Positions 37,733 to 48,803 of a stretch of DNA of 64,000 nucleotides are shown in pieces. Source of the DNA: Afifellaceae bacterium (lineage in GTDB: Bacteria; Pseudomonadota; Alphaproteobacteria; Rhizobiales; Afifellaceae); contig JANQRH010000008.1 in the NCBI GenBank assembly GCA_028284625.1, positions 1 to 64,000 of the forward strand, given 5' to 3'. Below the pieces are notes generated by a model that saw only the letters and a program-made list of their open reading frames with translations, did no database searches and was not told the origin of the DNA. Position 1 is the first letter of the stretch. The number at the start of each line of letters is the position of its first letter. A program made the translations under genes and the position numbers.

Positions 37733-38506
37733 GTGTCGATGATCACTGAAGCGCTGGAGCCGCATCAGCCTCTTCTCTCTGTGCGCGACATCGACAAATC
37801 CTATGGTGGATTAAGGGCGATCGATGGCGTCAGCCTCGACATTAAGCGCGGCGAAATCGTTGCGCTTGTGGGAGACAACGGCGCCGGCAAGTCGACACTC
37901 ATCAAGATGATATGCGGTGCTTTAAGGCCTGACGGGGGAGAAATCCTTCTGCGAGGCGCACCGGTTTCTTTCGGAAGTCCGAAGGACGCGACCGATTCAG
38001 GGATTGAGACGGTCCATCAGTCGCTCGGATTGGTTGAAACGCTGAACGTTCCTGAAAATGTGTTTCTCGGCCGCGAGAAAACGTTCCGGGTGTTCGGTCT
38101 GTTCAACCAGCTCGACCTGCCCAAGATGCGCGCGGAGACGCGAAGACTTCTGGAGAAGTTCCGGATATCCGTTCCGACTCTAAATGAGCCGGTCTTTCGG
38201 CTGTCGGGGGGGCAGCGCCAGACCATCGCGATCTCGCGGCTGCTCTTGTCGGAACCGGACGTCATCATCATGGATGAGCCGATGGCGGCACTCGGTGTCG
38301 ATGAGGGGCGACAAGTCATGGACCTCGTCGTCAATCTGAGGGACCAGGGGATCGCGGTCCTCATGATCAGCCACAATTTGGAGCATGTGTTTCAGATCGC
38401 TGATCGAATCGCCGTTCTTAAGAACGGCCGCTTGGTCGGCGTCGTGGCGACAGCCGAAACCAGTCGCGAAGCGGTCGTTGCGATGATCACACTGGGCGCT
38501 GCCTAA
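37733..38506 (+). CDS. Sugar ABC transporter ATP-binding protein (single-domain RbsA/FrcA type)
   Basis: GDNGAGKSTLIKMICGALRPDGG; LSGGQRQTIAISRLLLSEPDVIIMDEPMAALGV. Confidence 0.92.
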   Translation: MSMITEALEPHQPLLSVRDIDKSYGGLRAIDGVSLDIKRGEIVALVGDNGAGKSTLIKMICGALRPDGGEILLRGAPVSFGSPKDATDSGIETVHQSLGLVETLNVPENVFLGREKTFRVFGLFNQLDLPKMRAETRRLLEKFRISVPTLNEPVFRLSGGQRQTIAISRLLLSEPDVIIMDEPMAALGVDEGRQVMDLVVNLRDQGIAVLMISHNLEHVFQIADRIAVLKNGRLVGVVATAETSREAVVAMITLGAA

Positions 38507-38530
38507 CGCACTTTGGAGTTGAGGGGGGAG

Positions 38531-39577
38531 ATGTCGACAACGACAGCGGACGTTCGGGCTGAAGACGGCAAGTCGATCGGTAGCGCTGATCGTCGCTTCC
38601 GGCTGGAGGGTCTGGGTCTTACCCTGGTGATCGTGGCGCTTGGCATCATTTTCACGCTGATCAACCCGCGCTTTGCCAGCGTCGACAACTTTCTGAATAT
38701 CCTCACGCAGGCCTCCACCTACATCATCGTCGCGATGGGCATGACCTTCGTCATTGCCAAAGCGGGCATCGATCTTTCGGTCGGCTCGACATTGGCGGTC
38801 GTGACCTGCGTGTTCTTTGGCTTCATCGATGACGGGATGCCGTGGGCTTTGGCGTTGTTCATCATGTTTGCCCTCGGCGCCGCGCTTGGCGCAGTCAACG
38901 GCTTGATGGTCGCCTTCCTGGCGGTGCCGGCACTCATTGCGACGCTCGGCACCATGGTCGCCTATCGTGGCGCCGCGCTGCTGCACTCCTCCGGCAAACT
39001 CTATCACGGCCTGCCGCCGGAGATCGTCTGGCTGGGGCAGGGCAGACTCTTCGGTATCCCCGTCCCGGTGATCATGGCGGCGATCTTTGTGGCCTTCTGT
39101 TGGTGGCTGTTCAACCGGACGCGTTTTGGACTCCACTGCCGCAGCGTCGGCGGCAATCGAGAGGCGGCCCGCCTCGCCGGCGTCCCGGTCAGCCGAATTG
39201 AGGTTCTGGTCTACACCTTCATGGGCGTTTGCGTGACGATCGGGGGCTTGATCTGGATGGCCCGCATCGACGGTACGCAGGCGACGTTGGGCACGGCCAT
39301 GGAGATCCATGTCATCGCCGCGACGATCATCGGCGGAACGAGCCTATTCGGCGGCCGCGGAACGATCTATGGCTCGCTCGCCGGTGCAATCCTGCTGACG
39401 ATGCTGAACAACGCACTAGTGATCGCCGGAGTAGAGTTCTTTTGGCAGCTGGTCGCGATCGGCGTCATCGTGGTTATCGCTGTCACTGTGAACAATGTTC
39501 GCGAAAACAGGATCGTCTGGCTCGATACGCTCCGGACGCGCCGCAATCAAAAATCGCGACGGGCGCGTGGCGCCTGA
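38531..39577 (+). CDS. Sugar ABC transporter permease (RbsC/FrcC type)
   Basis: AGIDLSVGSTLAVVTC; GTSLFGGRGTIYGSLAGAILLTMLNNAL. Confidence 0.92.
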   Translation: MSTTTADVRAEDGKSIGSADRRFRLEGLGLTLVIVALGIIFTLINPRFASVDNFLNILTQASTYIIVAMGMTFVIAKAGIDLSVGSTLAVVTCVFFGFIDDGMPWALALFIMFALGAALGAVNGLMVAFLAVPALIATLGTMVAYRGAALLHSSGKLYHGLPPEIVWLGQGRLFGIPVPVIMAAIFVAFCWWLFNRTRFGLHCRSVGGNREAARLAGVPVSRIEVLVYTFMGVCVTIGGLIWMARIDGTQATLGTAMEIHVIAATIIGGTSLFGGRGTIYGSLAGAILLTMLNNALVIAGVEFFWQLVAIGVIVVIAVTVNNVRENRIVWLDTLRTRRNQKSRRARGA

Positions 39578-39616
39578 CCGCCGGATCCGGAAGTAACCAC
39601 CAAGGGAGGAACTGAC

Positions 39617-40612
39617 ATGATCTCTTCATTTACGCGCTGCGTCGCGTTCGGTGTTGGGGCGCTTGCTCTCAGCGCTTTGACTATTGTGGAGGAGGCGAAG
39701 GCCGACACGCTAGAGATCGCCTATCTCTCGCCGTCCTTCGATATTTCCGACGCATGGGAACGTGTCTTTCACGCGATGAGTGGCCGGCTCGACGAGCTGG
39801 GCGTGGACTATAACGTCCAGCAGCTTGCCGTCGCCAACGCCACCGATCATGCCGGTCAGTTGGCACAGGTGGAAAGCGTCATCCAGCGCGGCGTCGACTA
39901 CGTCTTCCTCGGTGCAACCGAGTACGAGTCCGCAATTCCAGCCCTGCGTAAGCTGAAGGCTGCCGGCATTCCCACTGTGGTCTACAACTTCCTTGAACCC
40001 CACGAGGACGAACAAGCCCGTGCGATGCGCTACATCGCATTTGACCACGAAGAGGGCGGGCGTCTCGCCGGCGCTTGGGCAGCACTTGCGTTGGACGGCA
40101 AGGGCAAGATCGCGATTCTGCAGGGCGTGCCCGGGGTGGTGAGCGATAAGCGGATGAACGGTTTTCGCTCCGTCGTAGAGAACTTTCCCGACATCGAAGT
40201 GCTGGTTGGCGTCCACACGGACTTCGACCGCGTCAAGGCGTTTGACGCGACGCAGAACCTGCTGGCTGCTCACGACGACATCGATCTGATCTACGGTGTC
40301 TCCACTGCGGTCGGTCTCGGCGCGGGGCAAGCTGTACGGCAGGCCGGCAAATCCGAGGAAATCATGACGATGGGCTTCGGCGGCACGGGCGACGAGATCA
40401 CGGCGATGGCCGAAGGGTGGCTGAGCGCATCGCCTCTGCGCTGCATCGACGATAGCGGCGTCGCTGTGGCGGATGCGTTCATCCAGGAGATGAAGGGCGA
40501 AGACGTTTCGGTTGTTTGGTCGGGCCCGTTCCGGATGATCGATGCGGAGACGGACGCCGCGGCTATGATTGAGCAGTGCACGCGCTACTCGCGCGCTGCG
40601 ATGGGCCGGTAA
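39617..40612 (+). CDS. Sugar ABC transporter substrate-binding protein (RbsB/FrcB type)
   Basis: Signal peptide; DTLEIAYLSPSFDISDAWERVFHAMSGRLDELGVDYNVQQLAVAN..., periplasmic-binding fold. Confidence 0.9.
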   Translation: MISSFTRCVAFGVGALALSALTIVEEAKADTLEIAYLSPSFDISDAWERVFHAMSGRLDELGVDYNVQQLAVANATDHAGQLAQVESVIQRGVDYVFLGATEYESAIPALRKLKAAGIPTVVYNFLEPHEDEQARAMRYIAFDHEEGGRLAGAWAALALDGKGKIAILQGVPGVVSDKRMNGFRSVVENFPDIEVLVGVHTDFDRVKAFDATQNLLAAHDDIDLIYGVSTAVGLGAGQAVRQAGKSEEIMTMGFGGTGDEITAMAEGWLSASPLRCIDDSGVAVADAFIQEMKGEDVSVVWSGPFRMIDAETDAAAMIEQCTRYSRAAMGR

Positions 40613-40627
40613 GCGAGCTATAACACA

Positions 40628-40652
40628 GCTTGGTCGGCGCCGCCGGCCAAGC
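40628..40652 (+). other. Hairpin after solute-binding-protein gene
   Basis: GCTTGGTCGG-cgccg-CCGGCCAAGC: 10-bp stem (1 GU), 15 nt after the stop. Confidence 0.8.
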
Positions 40653-40674
40653 ACCTCTTAGCAGGGAGGCCAGC

Positions 40675-41400
40675 TTGGAATTTGAAGGTCAACGCGTGCT
40701 CGTAACAGGCGCGGGCAAGGGGATCGGCCGCGCCATCGCCAAAGAACTCGCCGCGCGCGGCGCTACTGTCGTTGCGCTGAGCCGCAGCGCCGGGGACCTG
40801 GAGAGTCTCAGCCAGGAGATGCCTTGCGAAACGATCGCCTGCGACCTCGGCGATCTCGATGCCACGCGGCAGGCCGCGGCGCGGGCGCTGCCGATTGACG
40901 GTCTCGTCAACAATGCCGGCACGACGGAGCTTACGTCGTTCCTGGAGACCGGAATCGACGAGTTCGATCACATCATGACGGTCAACACCAAATCAGCGAT
41001 GGTGATTGCGCAGATCGTCGCGAAGGACATGATCGCCCGCGGACGCCAGGGCGCAATCGTCAACGTATCGAGCACCGCGTCGCGGCTCGGTCTGGCGAAC
41101 CATACTTCTTATTGTGCGTCGAAGGCGGCGCTCGACGGATTGACGCGGGTCATGGCGGTTGAACTCGGCCAGCACGGCATCCGCGTGAACAGCGTCAACC
41201 CGGTCGTGACACTGACGCCGATGGCGGTGAAGGCTTGGAGCGACCCGGCGAAGTCCGAACCGATGTTGCGGCGCATACCTATGGGTCGTTTCGTAGAGCC
41301 GGAGGAGGTGGCCAAGGCCGTCGCCTTCCTTCTCGGCGACGGCGCGGCGATGGTCCACGGCCACAGCCTGCCGGTCGACGGCGGCTTTTGGACAAACTAG
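40675..41400 (+). CDS. SDR-family oxidoreductase (L-xylulose reductase-like)
   Basis: RVLVTGAGKGIGRAIAKELAARGATV; YCASKAALDGLTRVMAVELG; likely TTG start 40675 preceded by gggagg. Confidence 0.88.
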   Translation: MEFEGQRVLVTGAGKGIGRAIAKELAARGATVVALSRSAGDLESLSQEMPCETIACDLGDLDATRQAAARALPIDGLVNNAGTTELTSFLETGIDEFDHIMTVNTKSAMVIAQIVAKDMIARGRQGAIVNVSSTASRLGLANHTSYCASKAALDGLTRVMAVELGQHGIRVNSVNPVVTLTPMAVKAWSDPAKSEPMLRRIPMGRFVEPEEVAKAVAFLLGDGAAMVHGHSLPVDGGFWTN

Positions 41401-41432
41401 GTGGACCTGCGGCACACCCCCCCGTTCTTCTG

Positions 41433-42476
41433 TTAATGCGGCATCTCGATTTGCATCTTCACGTCGCTCGGCGGCGCCGAAGCGGCGACCTCGAAAGCGT
41501 GGACACTGTCCTTGAAAGGAAAGGTCCGGGTGATGAGCGGTTTCACGTCGATCGCGCCTGAGCCGATCATCGACACGCAGCGCGGAAAGACGTGTGCGTA
41601 GCGGAAGATGTTCTCCACCCGCGCCTCGCGCACCATCGCGGCGCCCGCGTCATAGGCGATCGGATCGGACTGACCGCCAATCAAGACGACGCAGCCGCCG
41701 GGGCATAGCGCCTCAAAGATCGTCGCGGCGGCCTTCGGGCTGCCTGTCGCCTCGAAGACGATTTCGACGCCCCATCCGTCGGTCTCCTTGAGGATGCGCT
41801 CGGCCAGGTTTTCCCGGGTGACGTTGATCGGTGTGACCGGCCCGAGGCCGGCGGCAATCTCCAACTTGGCGTCGGCGAGGTCGCTGACATAGACCCGGGC
41901 GCAGCCCGAGGCGAGGGCCGCCAGCGCCGTAACCAACCCGATCGGGCCAGCGCCCATCACCAGGGCGACGTCACCGGGCTTGATCCTGGCCTTGGTCGCG
42001 GCGTGGACGCCGACGGCCAACGGTTCGACCATCGCCGCCTCGGCGAAGGAGACATTGTCCGGCAGCTTGAAAGTGAAGTTTTCGGGATGAACGCAGGTCG
42101 GACGAAGGATGCCGTGGACTGGAGGCGTCGCCCAGAACCGAACCGCCGGGTCGACATTATACATGCCGAGCCGCGTCGCCCGGCTGTTTGGATCGGGAAT
42201 GCCGGGCTCCATGCAAACCCGGTCTCCCGCCTTCAGCGACATGACCTCCGCGCCGACCTCCAGGACGGTGCCCGATGCCTCGTGGCCCAAGATCATCGGG
42301 GCGTTCACCACGAACGGGCCGATCCTCCCATGGGTATAGTAGTGCACGTCCGAGCCGCAGATGCCGATTGTGTGAAGCTTGATGCGAATGTCGCGAGCGC
42401 CGAGCGCTTCTTCCTTTTCGATCGGGAAGTCCCGCAGAGACAGTTCCTTGGTGCGTTCTAAGACGAGAGATTCCAT
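41433..42476 (-). CDS. Zinc-dependent alcohol dehydrogenase (xylitol/sorbitol dehydrogenase family)
   Basis: [51 protein letters not shown]. Confidence 0.92.
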   Translation of the reverse strand: MESLVLERTKELSLRDFPIEKEEALGARDIRIKLHTIGICGSDVHYYTHGRIGPFVVNAPMILGHEASGTVLEVGAEVMSLKAGDRVCMEPGIPDPNSRATRLGMYNVDPAVRFWATPPVHGILRPTCVHPENFTFKLPDNVSFAEAAMVEPLAVGVHAATKARIKPGDVALVMGAGPIGLVTALAALASGCARVYVSDLADAKLEIAAGLGPVTPINVTRENLAERILKETDGWGVEIVFEATGSPKAAATIFEALCPGGCVVLIGGQSDPIAYDAGAAMVREARVENIFRYAHVFPRCVSMIGSGAIDVKPLITRTFPFKDSVHAFEVAASAPPSDVKMQIEMPH

Positions 42477-42494
42477 TCTCACTCCCTCCCGCCG

Positions 42495-42755
42495 TCAGCC
42501 CCTGGAGATGATGAGTAGAGCGAGGGCAACGGCGATTATGTTCGATATCCACAGTGACAGGCCAAGCGGTTCAAAGAAGCGCATCCAAAACAGAGACAGA
42601 GCGACCCAGATCACGACGGAAATGAACAGTCGGTCGAACCAGTTCGTGACAATGGGCAGGAACCCCTTGCGGCTCTCTTGGACGACGATTCCTCCGGACT
42701 CGTCCTCCTCAAGAGTGGCGACGGGCGTTTTGATGTCTTCGATCTTCTCGGTCAT
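42495..42755 (-). CDS. Small (86 aa) membrane protein embedded in a polyol ABC operon
   Basis: Two hydrophobic helices (LFISVVIWVALSLFWMRFF; LWISNIIAVALALLIISRG); starts 4 bp after the permease stop. Confidence 0.65.
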   Translation of the reverse strand: MTEKIEDIKTPVATLEEDESGGIVVQESRKGFLPIVTNWFDRLFISVVIWVALSLFWMRFFEPLGLSLWISNIIAVALALLIISRG

Positions 42756-42759
42756 CGGC

Positions 42760-43596
<837 letters not shown>

Positions 43597-43612
43597 GAGT
43601 TCGCCTCCGGCC

Positions 43613-44482
43613 CTATTTGTTCCTGGGGGCCAGCAGGGCCACGTAGAGCAGCCAACAGACCACGATGGTAAGGTAGAGGACGACAACCGATATCGTTGCG
43701 CCGTAGCCGTAATCCGTCTTTGGAAAGACGATCTTCCAGATGTGAAGGCCGACATAGCGGGTCGCCGCACCCGGTCCTCCGCCCGTCAGCATCCAGACCT
43801 CATCCACGGTCCTCAGCGCATCCATGAGGCGGATGAACACGGTAGCCAGAATTGCCGGCTGAATCATCGGAAGGGTGATGTACCAGAAGATCTGCGACTT
43901 GCTGGCGCCATCGATCTGCGCTTGCTCGAACGGATCAGGCGGCAGAGACACCAGCGCTGCGATCAGCGTCAACGTCACCAAGGGCGTCCAGTGCCAAACA
44001 TCCATGATTATGGTCAAGAGAAACGCGGTCGGCGCGCTGGTGCCGATGTTCATCTGGAAGCCGAACCATTCGTCCAGAAGGTGCGGTATGATTCCGATCG
44101 ACGGTGTTGTCATGAGCCGCCAAACCGAGCCGACCACAATCGGCGCGACAATGAGCGGCAGAGTATGGATGGTGCGGAACCACGCCTTGCCGGGGAAGTT
44201 CTTCATCAACGCCTGGGCCAAGAAGTAGCCGAGGATCAATTCGCTTACCACGGCGAACACGACGAAGCCGGATGTTGCTCCCACCGAGGCCAGGAACTCG
44301 GCGTCGAAAACCAGACGCCGAAAATTGTCGGCGCCGATATAGACAATGTCGGGGTTGGCGCCGAAGGGATTCCAGCGCTGGAAAGCGAGCCAGAGAACGT
44401 AGAGGAACGGAACTACACCGAAGACGCCGAGAAGAAAGAGCGTCGGGGCGAGCAATATCCAGCCCATTCTGTTGGACTGCAA
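43613..44482 (-). CDS. Sugar ABC transporter permease (MalF type)
   Basis: FEQAQIDGASKSQIFWYITLPMIQPAI; probable TTG start with gga ggg RBS (ORF extends to 44548). Confidence 0.9.
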   Translation of the reverse strand: MQSNRMGWILLAPTLFLLGVFGVVPFLYVLWLAFQRWNPFGANPDIVYIGADNFRRLVFDAEFLASVGATSGFVVFAVVSELILGYFLAQALMKNFPGKAWFRTIHTLPLIVAPIVVGSVWRLMTTPSIGIIPHLLDEWFGFQMNIGTSAPTAFLLTIIMDVWHWTPLVTLTLIAALVSLPPDPFEQAQIDGASKSQIFWYITLPMIQPAILATVFIRLMDALRTVDEVWMLTGGGPGAATRYVGLHIWKIVFPKTDYGYGATISVVVLYLTIVVCWLLYVALLAPRNK

Positions 44483-44571
44483 GGGCCCTCCTTCCGGCCA
44501 TGGAGGTTTCGAGTTTGAAACCCTGGCTGCGATCGCTCCGCCACGCAAGCGTCCACTGCGGCGAGCAAAGC

Positions 44572-44595
44572 GGGCCGCCGGTTAACCGGCGGCCC
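44572..44595 (-). other. 24-bp perfect palindrome (hairpin) after solute-binding-protein gene
   Basis: GGGCCGCCGGTTAACCGGCGGCCC, 24 nt 3' of the SBP stop on the minus strand. Confidence 0.85.
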
Positions 44596-44618
44596 AAGTC
44601 GGCGTCTGGGAGGTTCGG

Positions 44619-46052
44619 CTACTTCCGATATCCCAGGTTCTTCAGCTCGGCTTCGGCGGCGGCGGCCATCTGATCCAGCCCGTCCTTCGGCGAAACCTCG
44701 CCAAGCAGGATATTGAAGAAGATCGGCGCCGTAGCCTCGCGCACCTGAGCGTGGAACGGATAGGGCGGTGCACCGGCGAACAGGTAGCCCTGATCGCGCA
44801 GGAGGTCGTAATAGCCGCCCAGCTCCTCGTTCATGGCCTGGACTTCGGGAGCCTCGTAGGTTGCCGTGTGCGTGATGCGCGGAGCGGCAACCGCCCAACC
44901 CGGCTGTACCTCTTCCTGCGCCATATATTGCAGGAACAGAATCGCGGCTTCCTTGTTCTTCGAGGTGACCGGTATGCCGAACGCCCCACCGTCATAGTAG
45001 CCGATGTAGCCGGCGCCGGATTCGGCGTCTGCCATGACGCCCTCGGCGAGCGGAGGCAGCGCGACGCCGACATTGCCGACGACCCGCGACTTGGACTCAT
45101 CTGACGCGATCCAGGCCGCGTTCTCACCATAGACAAGACCCTGGGCCGCACGGCCAGCGGCGAAGGTCGTGCCGACTTCGGTCCAGGTCGAGGCCGGCGA
45201 TTCGGGCGGTGCGATGTCGCGCATGGACAGCCACCATTCCATGGCGGCAAGCGCCTCGGGGCTGTTCATCTGCCCGCCATTTTCGACCGACGCCGCGTAG
45301 TTGTTGTCGGCGTCGATTCCCCAGTTGTAGACGCCGAAGGTCGGCGCGACCGACTCGTAGTACTCGTACCAGGACGCGACATGACCGGTATGGGCCTGGG
45401 CCGTTGTGCCCCAAAGCTCCATATCGTTTGCCTGGCCGTAATCCGTGAAGAACTGAGCGATCTCGGCGTATTCGGCATGCGTCTTGGCGGGAACGAGATC
45501 GCGACCGGTCTTCTCCTTGAACGCGGCCTGTATGTCGGCATCACCGAACAGGTCGGTCCGATAGAGGTACAGCTTGATGAAAGCCTCCATCGGGATACCG
45601 AACAGATCGCCGTTGTCGCCCTTGAAGTAGTTCGCGAAGGTGGTGAAGTTCGCCTCGTCGTAATTCGGCGCCTTCAAAGCCGCATTGTCGGCCAGCTTCT
45701 GTGTGGTGTTGACCAGGAAGTCACGCGACAGGTAGGCGTAAATGATGTCCTGCTCGATATAGACCATGTCATAGATACCGGTACCGGCTTCCATGTCCTG
45801 GATCGCCTTGGTGTACATCTGGTCCCAGGATGTGGTCTCGATCTCGACGCGGATGCCCGTCAGTTCTTCGAACTCCTTGGCGATGACATCCGAGATGTAG
45901 TTGGAGGGCGGGGTTGCTTCCGTCACACCGCGCAGCGTCATGCCCTTGTACGGCTCAGCGGCCTTCTTCCAGAACGCATCGTCCGCGAGCGCAGCGCCGG
46001 CGGAGAGCAGGATCGCCAGCGCAGATGCGCCGGCCTTCAGTGAAAAACTCAT
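44619..46052 (-). CDS. Extracellular solute-binding protein (polyol-type ABC)
   Basis: Signal peptide [25 protein letters not shown]; MalE-type sequence. Confidence 0.92.
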   Translation of the reverse strand: MSFSLKAGASALAILLSAGAALADDAFWKKAAEPYKGMTLRGVTEATPPSNYISDVIAKEFEELTGIRVEIETTSWDQMYTKAIQDMEAGTGIYDMVYIEQDIIYAYLSRDFLVNTTQKLADNAALKAPNYDEANFTTFANYFKGDNGDLFGIPMEAFIKLYLYRTDLFGDADIQAAFKEKTGRDLVPAKTHAEYAEIAQFFTDYGQANDMELWGTTAQAHTGHVASWYEYYESVAPTFGVYNWGIDADNNYAASVENGGQMNSPEALAAMEWWLSMRDIAPPESPASTWTEVGTTFAAGRAAQGLVYGENAAWIASDESKSRVVGNVGVALPPLAEGVMADAESGAGYIGYYDGGAFGIPVTSKNKEAAILFLQYMAQEEVQPGWAVAAPRITHTATYEAPEVQAMNEELGGYYDLLRDQGYLFAGAPPYPFHAQVREATAPIFFNILLGEVSPKDGLDQMAAAAEAELKNLGYRK

Positions 46053-46135
46053 CGATTACCTCCCGAAGTGCACATCGACGGGTCCGCGGTTCCTTTGGCC
46101 TGATCAACGGTCGTCCCACGGCGCCCAATGTCGAC

Positions 46136-46211
46136 AATTGCATCTGCATCGGGTTGCATGCAAGTGAAATTGCAAATGCATGGCTTGCGATACAAACGCA
46201 TCGCATGCATT
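46136..46211. promoter_or_regulatory. TGCA-rich operator array in divergent promoter
   Basis: TTGCATGCAA palindrome 46154-46163; TGCGAT-N8-ATCGCA 46186-46205; further attgcatctgcat, attgcaaatgcat and gcatgcatt. Confidence 0.55.
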
Positions 46212-46263
46212 GTTTGGGGTGCACTCGCGGCCGTTGCGCCGCTGAAATGGTTAGAGGCGGCGC

Positions 46264-47220
46264 ATGCATAGCGGCGCAGACAACGATGATACTCTCGTGA
46301 CCGAGGTCTGTTGGCACTACTATGTCAACGAGCTAACGCAGGCCGAGGTAGCAAAGGTCATGGGCCTCACCCGCCTTCGCGTCAACCAAGCCATCGGTCG
46401 GGCAAAAGCGCTTGGCATGGTGCGGGTGGAAATAACGTCGCCATTCCTTCCCCGTGTCGAGCTTCAGGACAAGTTGCAGCGCGAACTGAGCATCGGCAAA
46501 GCTCTTGTGGTTCCGGCCAACCGGGGAGCCTACGACTACCATGTTCCGGCTGGCGCGGCACTTGCGAGCTACCTGTTGTCACGCCTGGAATCGAAGTCCT
46601 GGCGAAAGGTTGGCGTTTCCTGGGGCATGACTTTGGCGAGCGCGATTGAGCGGCTGCCCCGCCAGGCGCGGCCCGATCTGGACATCGTCTCGCTGATCGG
46701 CGGGACGACGGCGGGGGCGGCGTTCAACGCCTTCGGCATTGCCTCAGGCTTTGCCGAAAAGCTCGGCGCGAGCTATTCGCTGCTAGCGGCGCCGATCTAC
46801 TTGCCCGCCGAGGTGGATCGCGACGTATTTCTGTCGCTGGCGGCGTTTACGACTCACCTTACGAAATGTCGTCAACTCGAAGCCGCTCTTCTGGTCGCGG
46901 GAGACCTCTCCCGCCGCTCTTTCATGATTTCATCGGGTTTGCCGCGGGATGTGTCCGCCAAGAACCTGGCGGCCGCCGGTGCCGTGGGCGATGTCCTCGG
47001 TCGTTTTCTCGACAAGGACGGAGCGACAATCGATCATCCTTTGAACGATCGCACGGTTGGCGTTGACCTCGACGTGTTGGCGTCGATTCCAGAGAAAATC
47101 CTCGCCGCCGCCGGTCCGCACAAGGTCAAGATCATTCGCGCCGCCGCCAGGCGCGGCCTGGTTGACGTACTCATTACCGATGACTTGACCGCCGAGTTGC
47201 TGACGAAGGGCCGGGAATGA
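46264..47220 (+). CDS. SorC/DeoR-type sugar-binding transcriptional regulator
   Basis: WHYYVNELTQAEVAKVMGLTRLRVNQAIGRAKALGMVRVEI; KVGVSWGMTLASAIERLPRQ... Confidence 0.87.
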   Translation: MHSGADNDDTLVTEVCWHYYVNELTQAEVAKVMGLTRLRVNQAIGRAKALGMVRVEITSPFLPRVELQDKLQRELSIGKALVVPANRGAYDYHVPAGAALASYLLSRLESKSWRKVGVSWGMTLASAIERLPRQARPDLDIVSLIGGTTAGAAFNAFGIASGFAEKLGASYSLLAAPIYLPAEVDRDVFLSLAAFTTHLTKCRQLEAALLVAGDLSRRSFMISSGLPRDVSAKNLAAAGAVGDVLGRFLDKDGATIDHPLNDRTVGVDLDVLASIPEKILAAAGPHKVKIIRAAARRGLVDVLITDDLTAELLTKGRE

Positions 47221-47963
47221 CGGCCGGCGGACGATTGGCCATCATCTTCGATTTCGACGGGGTCCTGGTCAACAGTGAGGTCATCGCCATCGCCGAACTC
47301 CAGGATATTCTCCGCGACTTCGGGATCGACTCCGACTGGGACGAGATGATCCGCAACTTCCTTGGCGCCTCGTTCGACGATATCGAGGCATATATCCATC
47401 GCAAGACCGGATCGTACCCCGGAAACGCGTTTCGGGAGACTTGGTATGCGCGTCTGTTCGACCACTATGCGGAGGAACTGACGGTCATGCCGGGCGCGAT
47501 AGAGCTTCTTGATCGATTGGATGACCGCGGGGTTACCTATTGCATCGCGTCCGGGGGATCGTATCGGCGGCTAAAGTTCGCCCTCGACCTCACTGGACTC
47601 GGTCACCGTTTCGGAGAACGCGTCTTTAGCAGGGACTCTGTTGTAAGGGGCAAGCCGGCGCCAGATCTGTTCTTGTTTGCTGCCGAACATATGGACATCG
47701 ATGCGGGGATCGTCGTCGAAGACGCCGTTCCGGGCGTCCGGGCGGCGGTCGCAGCGGGCATTGACGCGATCGGCTTTGTCGGCGGCGATCATCTTGCGTC
47801 AGGACGAGAGGAACACGGCAAGCAACTGCGCGAGGCCGGCGCCAGGGCGGTGGTCACAGACATCCGCGACCTGCTCAAGTTTATCGGGCCGGGCGACACC
47901 ACAATGGCCCGGGCGGAGGCCTTACCAATAGCGAACCGCAGCCGACGGGGGATTAAGGTATGA
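47217..47963 (+). CDS. HAD family (subfamily IA) hydrolase
   Basis: IIFDFDGVLVNSEVIAIAELQDILRDFGI; GKPAPDLFLFAAEHMDIDAGIVVEDAVPGVRAAVAAGI. Confidence 0.9.
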   Translation: MTAGGRLAIIFDFDGVLVNSEVIAIAELQDILRDFGIDSDWDEMIRNFLGASFDDIEAYIHRKTGSYPGNAFRETWYARLFDHYAEELTVMPGAIELLDRLDDRGVTYCIASGGSYRRLKFALDLTGLGHRFGERVFSRDSVVRGKPAPDLFLFAAEHMDIDAGIVVEDAVPGVRAAVAAGIDAIGFVGGDHLASGREEHGKQLREAGARAVVTDIRDLLKFIGPGDTTMARAEALPIANRSRRGIKV

Positions 47964-48688
47964 GTGAGTTTTTGAGCGGCAAAGTCGCTGCAATAACAGG
48001 CGCGGCGTCAGGAATCGGACGGGCCAGCGCCGAGGCAATGGTTAGCGCCGGCGCGAAAGTCGTGATGGTCGACCGCGATGAACCGGCGCTGGAAGCAGTT
48101 GCCGAGGCACTGGGCGAAATGGCAATCCCCGTCGCTCTCGACCTGCTCGACACCGACGATTGTTCGATGATGGTCCCGAGGATCCTCGAAAAGGCGGGCA
48201 GGCTCGACATTCTTCACGCCAACGCCGGTACCTATATCGGCGGCGATCTCATGGAGACCGATACCGCCACAATCGACCGCATGCTCAATCTCAACGTCAA
48301 CGTCGTGATGAAGAACGTGCGGGACGCCCTGCCACACATGATTGAGCGCGGCACCGGCGACATCGTCGTTACGGCCTCCGTCGCGGGCCACTATCCGGTG
48401 CCGTGGGAACCTGTGTACTCGGCGTCGAAATGGGCCATGACTTGCTTCGTTCAGACGATGCGCCGCCAGGCCAACAAAAAGGGCATCCGCGTTGCCCAGG
48501 TTTCGCCAGGTCCGGTCAGTACGGCATTGCTCTCCGACTGGGAGGAGGACCGGCTGCAGGCCGCCAAGGATTCCGGCAGCCTGATCGAGCCGGCTGAGGT
48601 GGCCGACGCTGTAATGTTCATCCTGTCACGGCCGCGCAACGTCACCATCCGCGACATCGTCGTCCTACCTACTATGTTCGACATTTGA
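47960..48688 (+). CDS. SDR-family oxidoreductase
   Basis: KVAAITGAASGIGRASAEAMVSAGAKVVMVDRD; YSASKWAMTCFVQTMRRQ. Confidence 0.9.
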   Translation: MSEFLSGKVAAITGAASGIGRASAEAMVSAGAKVVMVDRDEPALEAVAEALGEMAIPVALDLLDTDDCSMMVPRILEKAGRLDILHANAGTYIGGDLMETDTATIDRMLNLNVNVVMKNVRDALPHMIERGTGDIVVTASVAGHYPVPWEPVYSASKWAMTCFVQTMRRQANKKGIRVAQVSPGPVSTALLSDWEEDRLQAAKDSGSLIEPAEVADAVMFILSRPRNVTIRDIVVLPTMFDI

Positions 48689-48803
48689 TGACCGGTGCTT
48701 GGCCCTTGCAGCCGTCGGGTGAGTGGGATTGGGATGCGATCGCGGCGGCAGACGATGAGCTTCGAGACGGGTGGCGCGTGACGGCGCGAACCGGGGAACG
48801 ACA

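Noticed and set aside
38180-39310. 376-aa minus-strand ORF with many H/D/R residues
   Set aside because: Antisense to the RbsA/RbsC-type genes.
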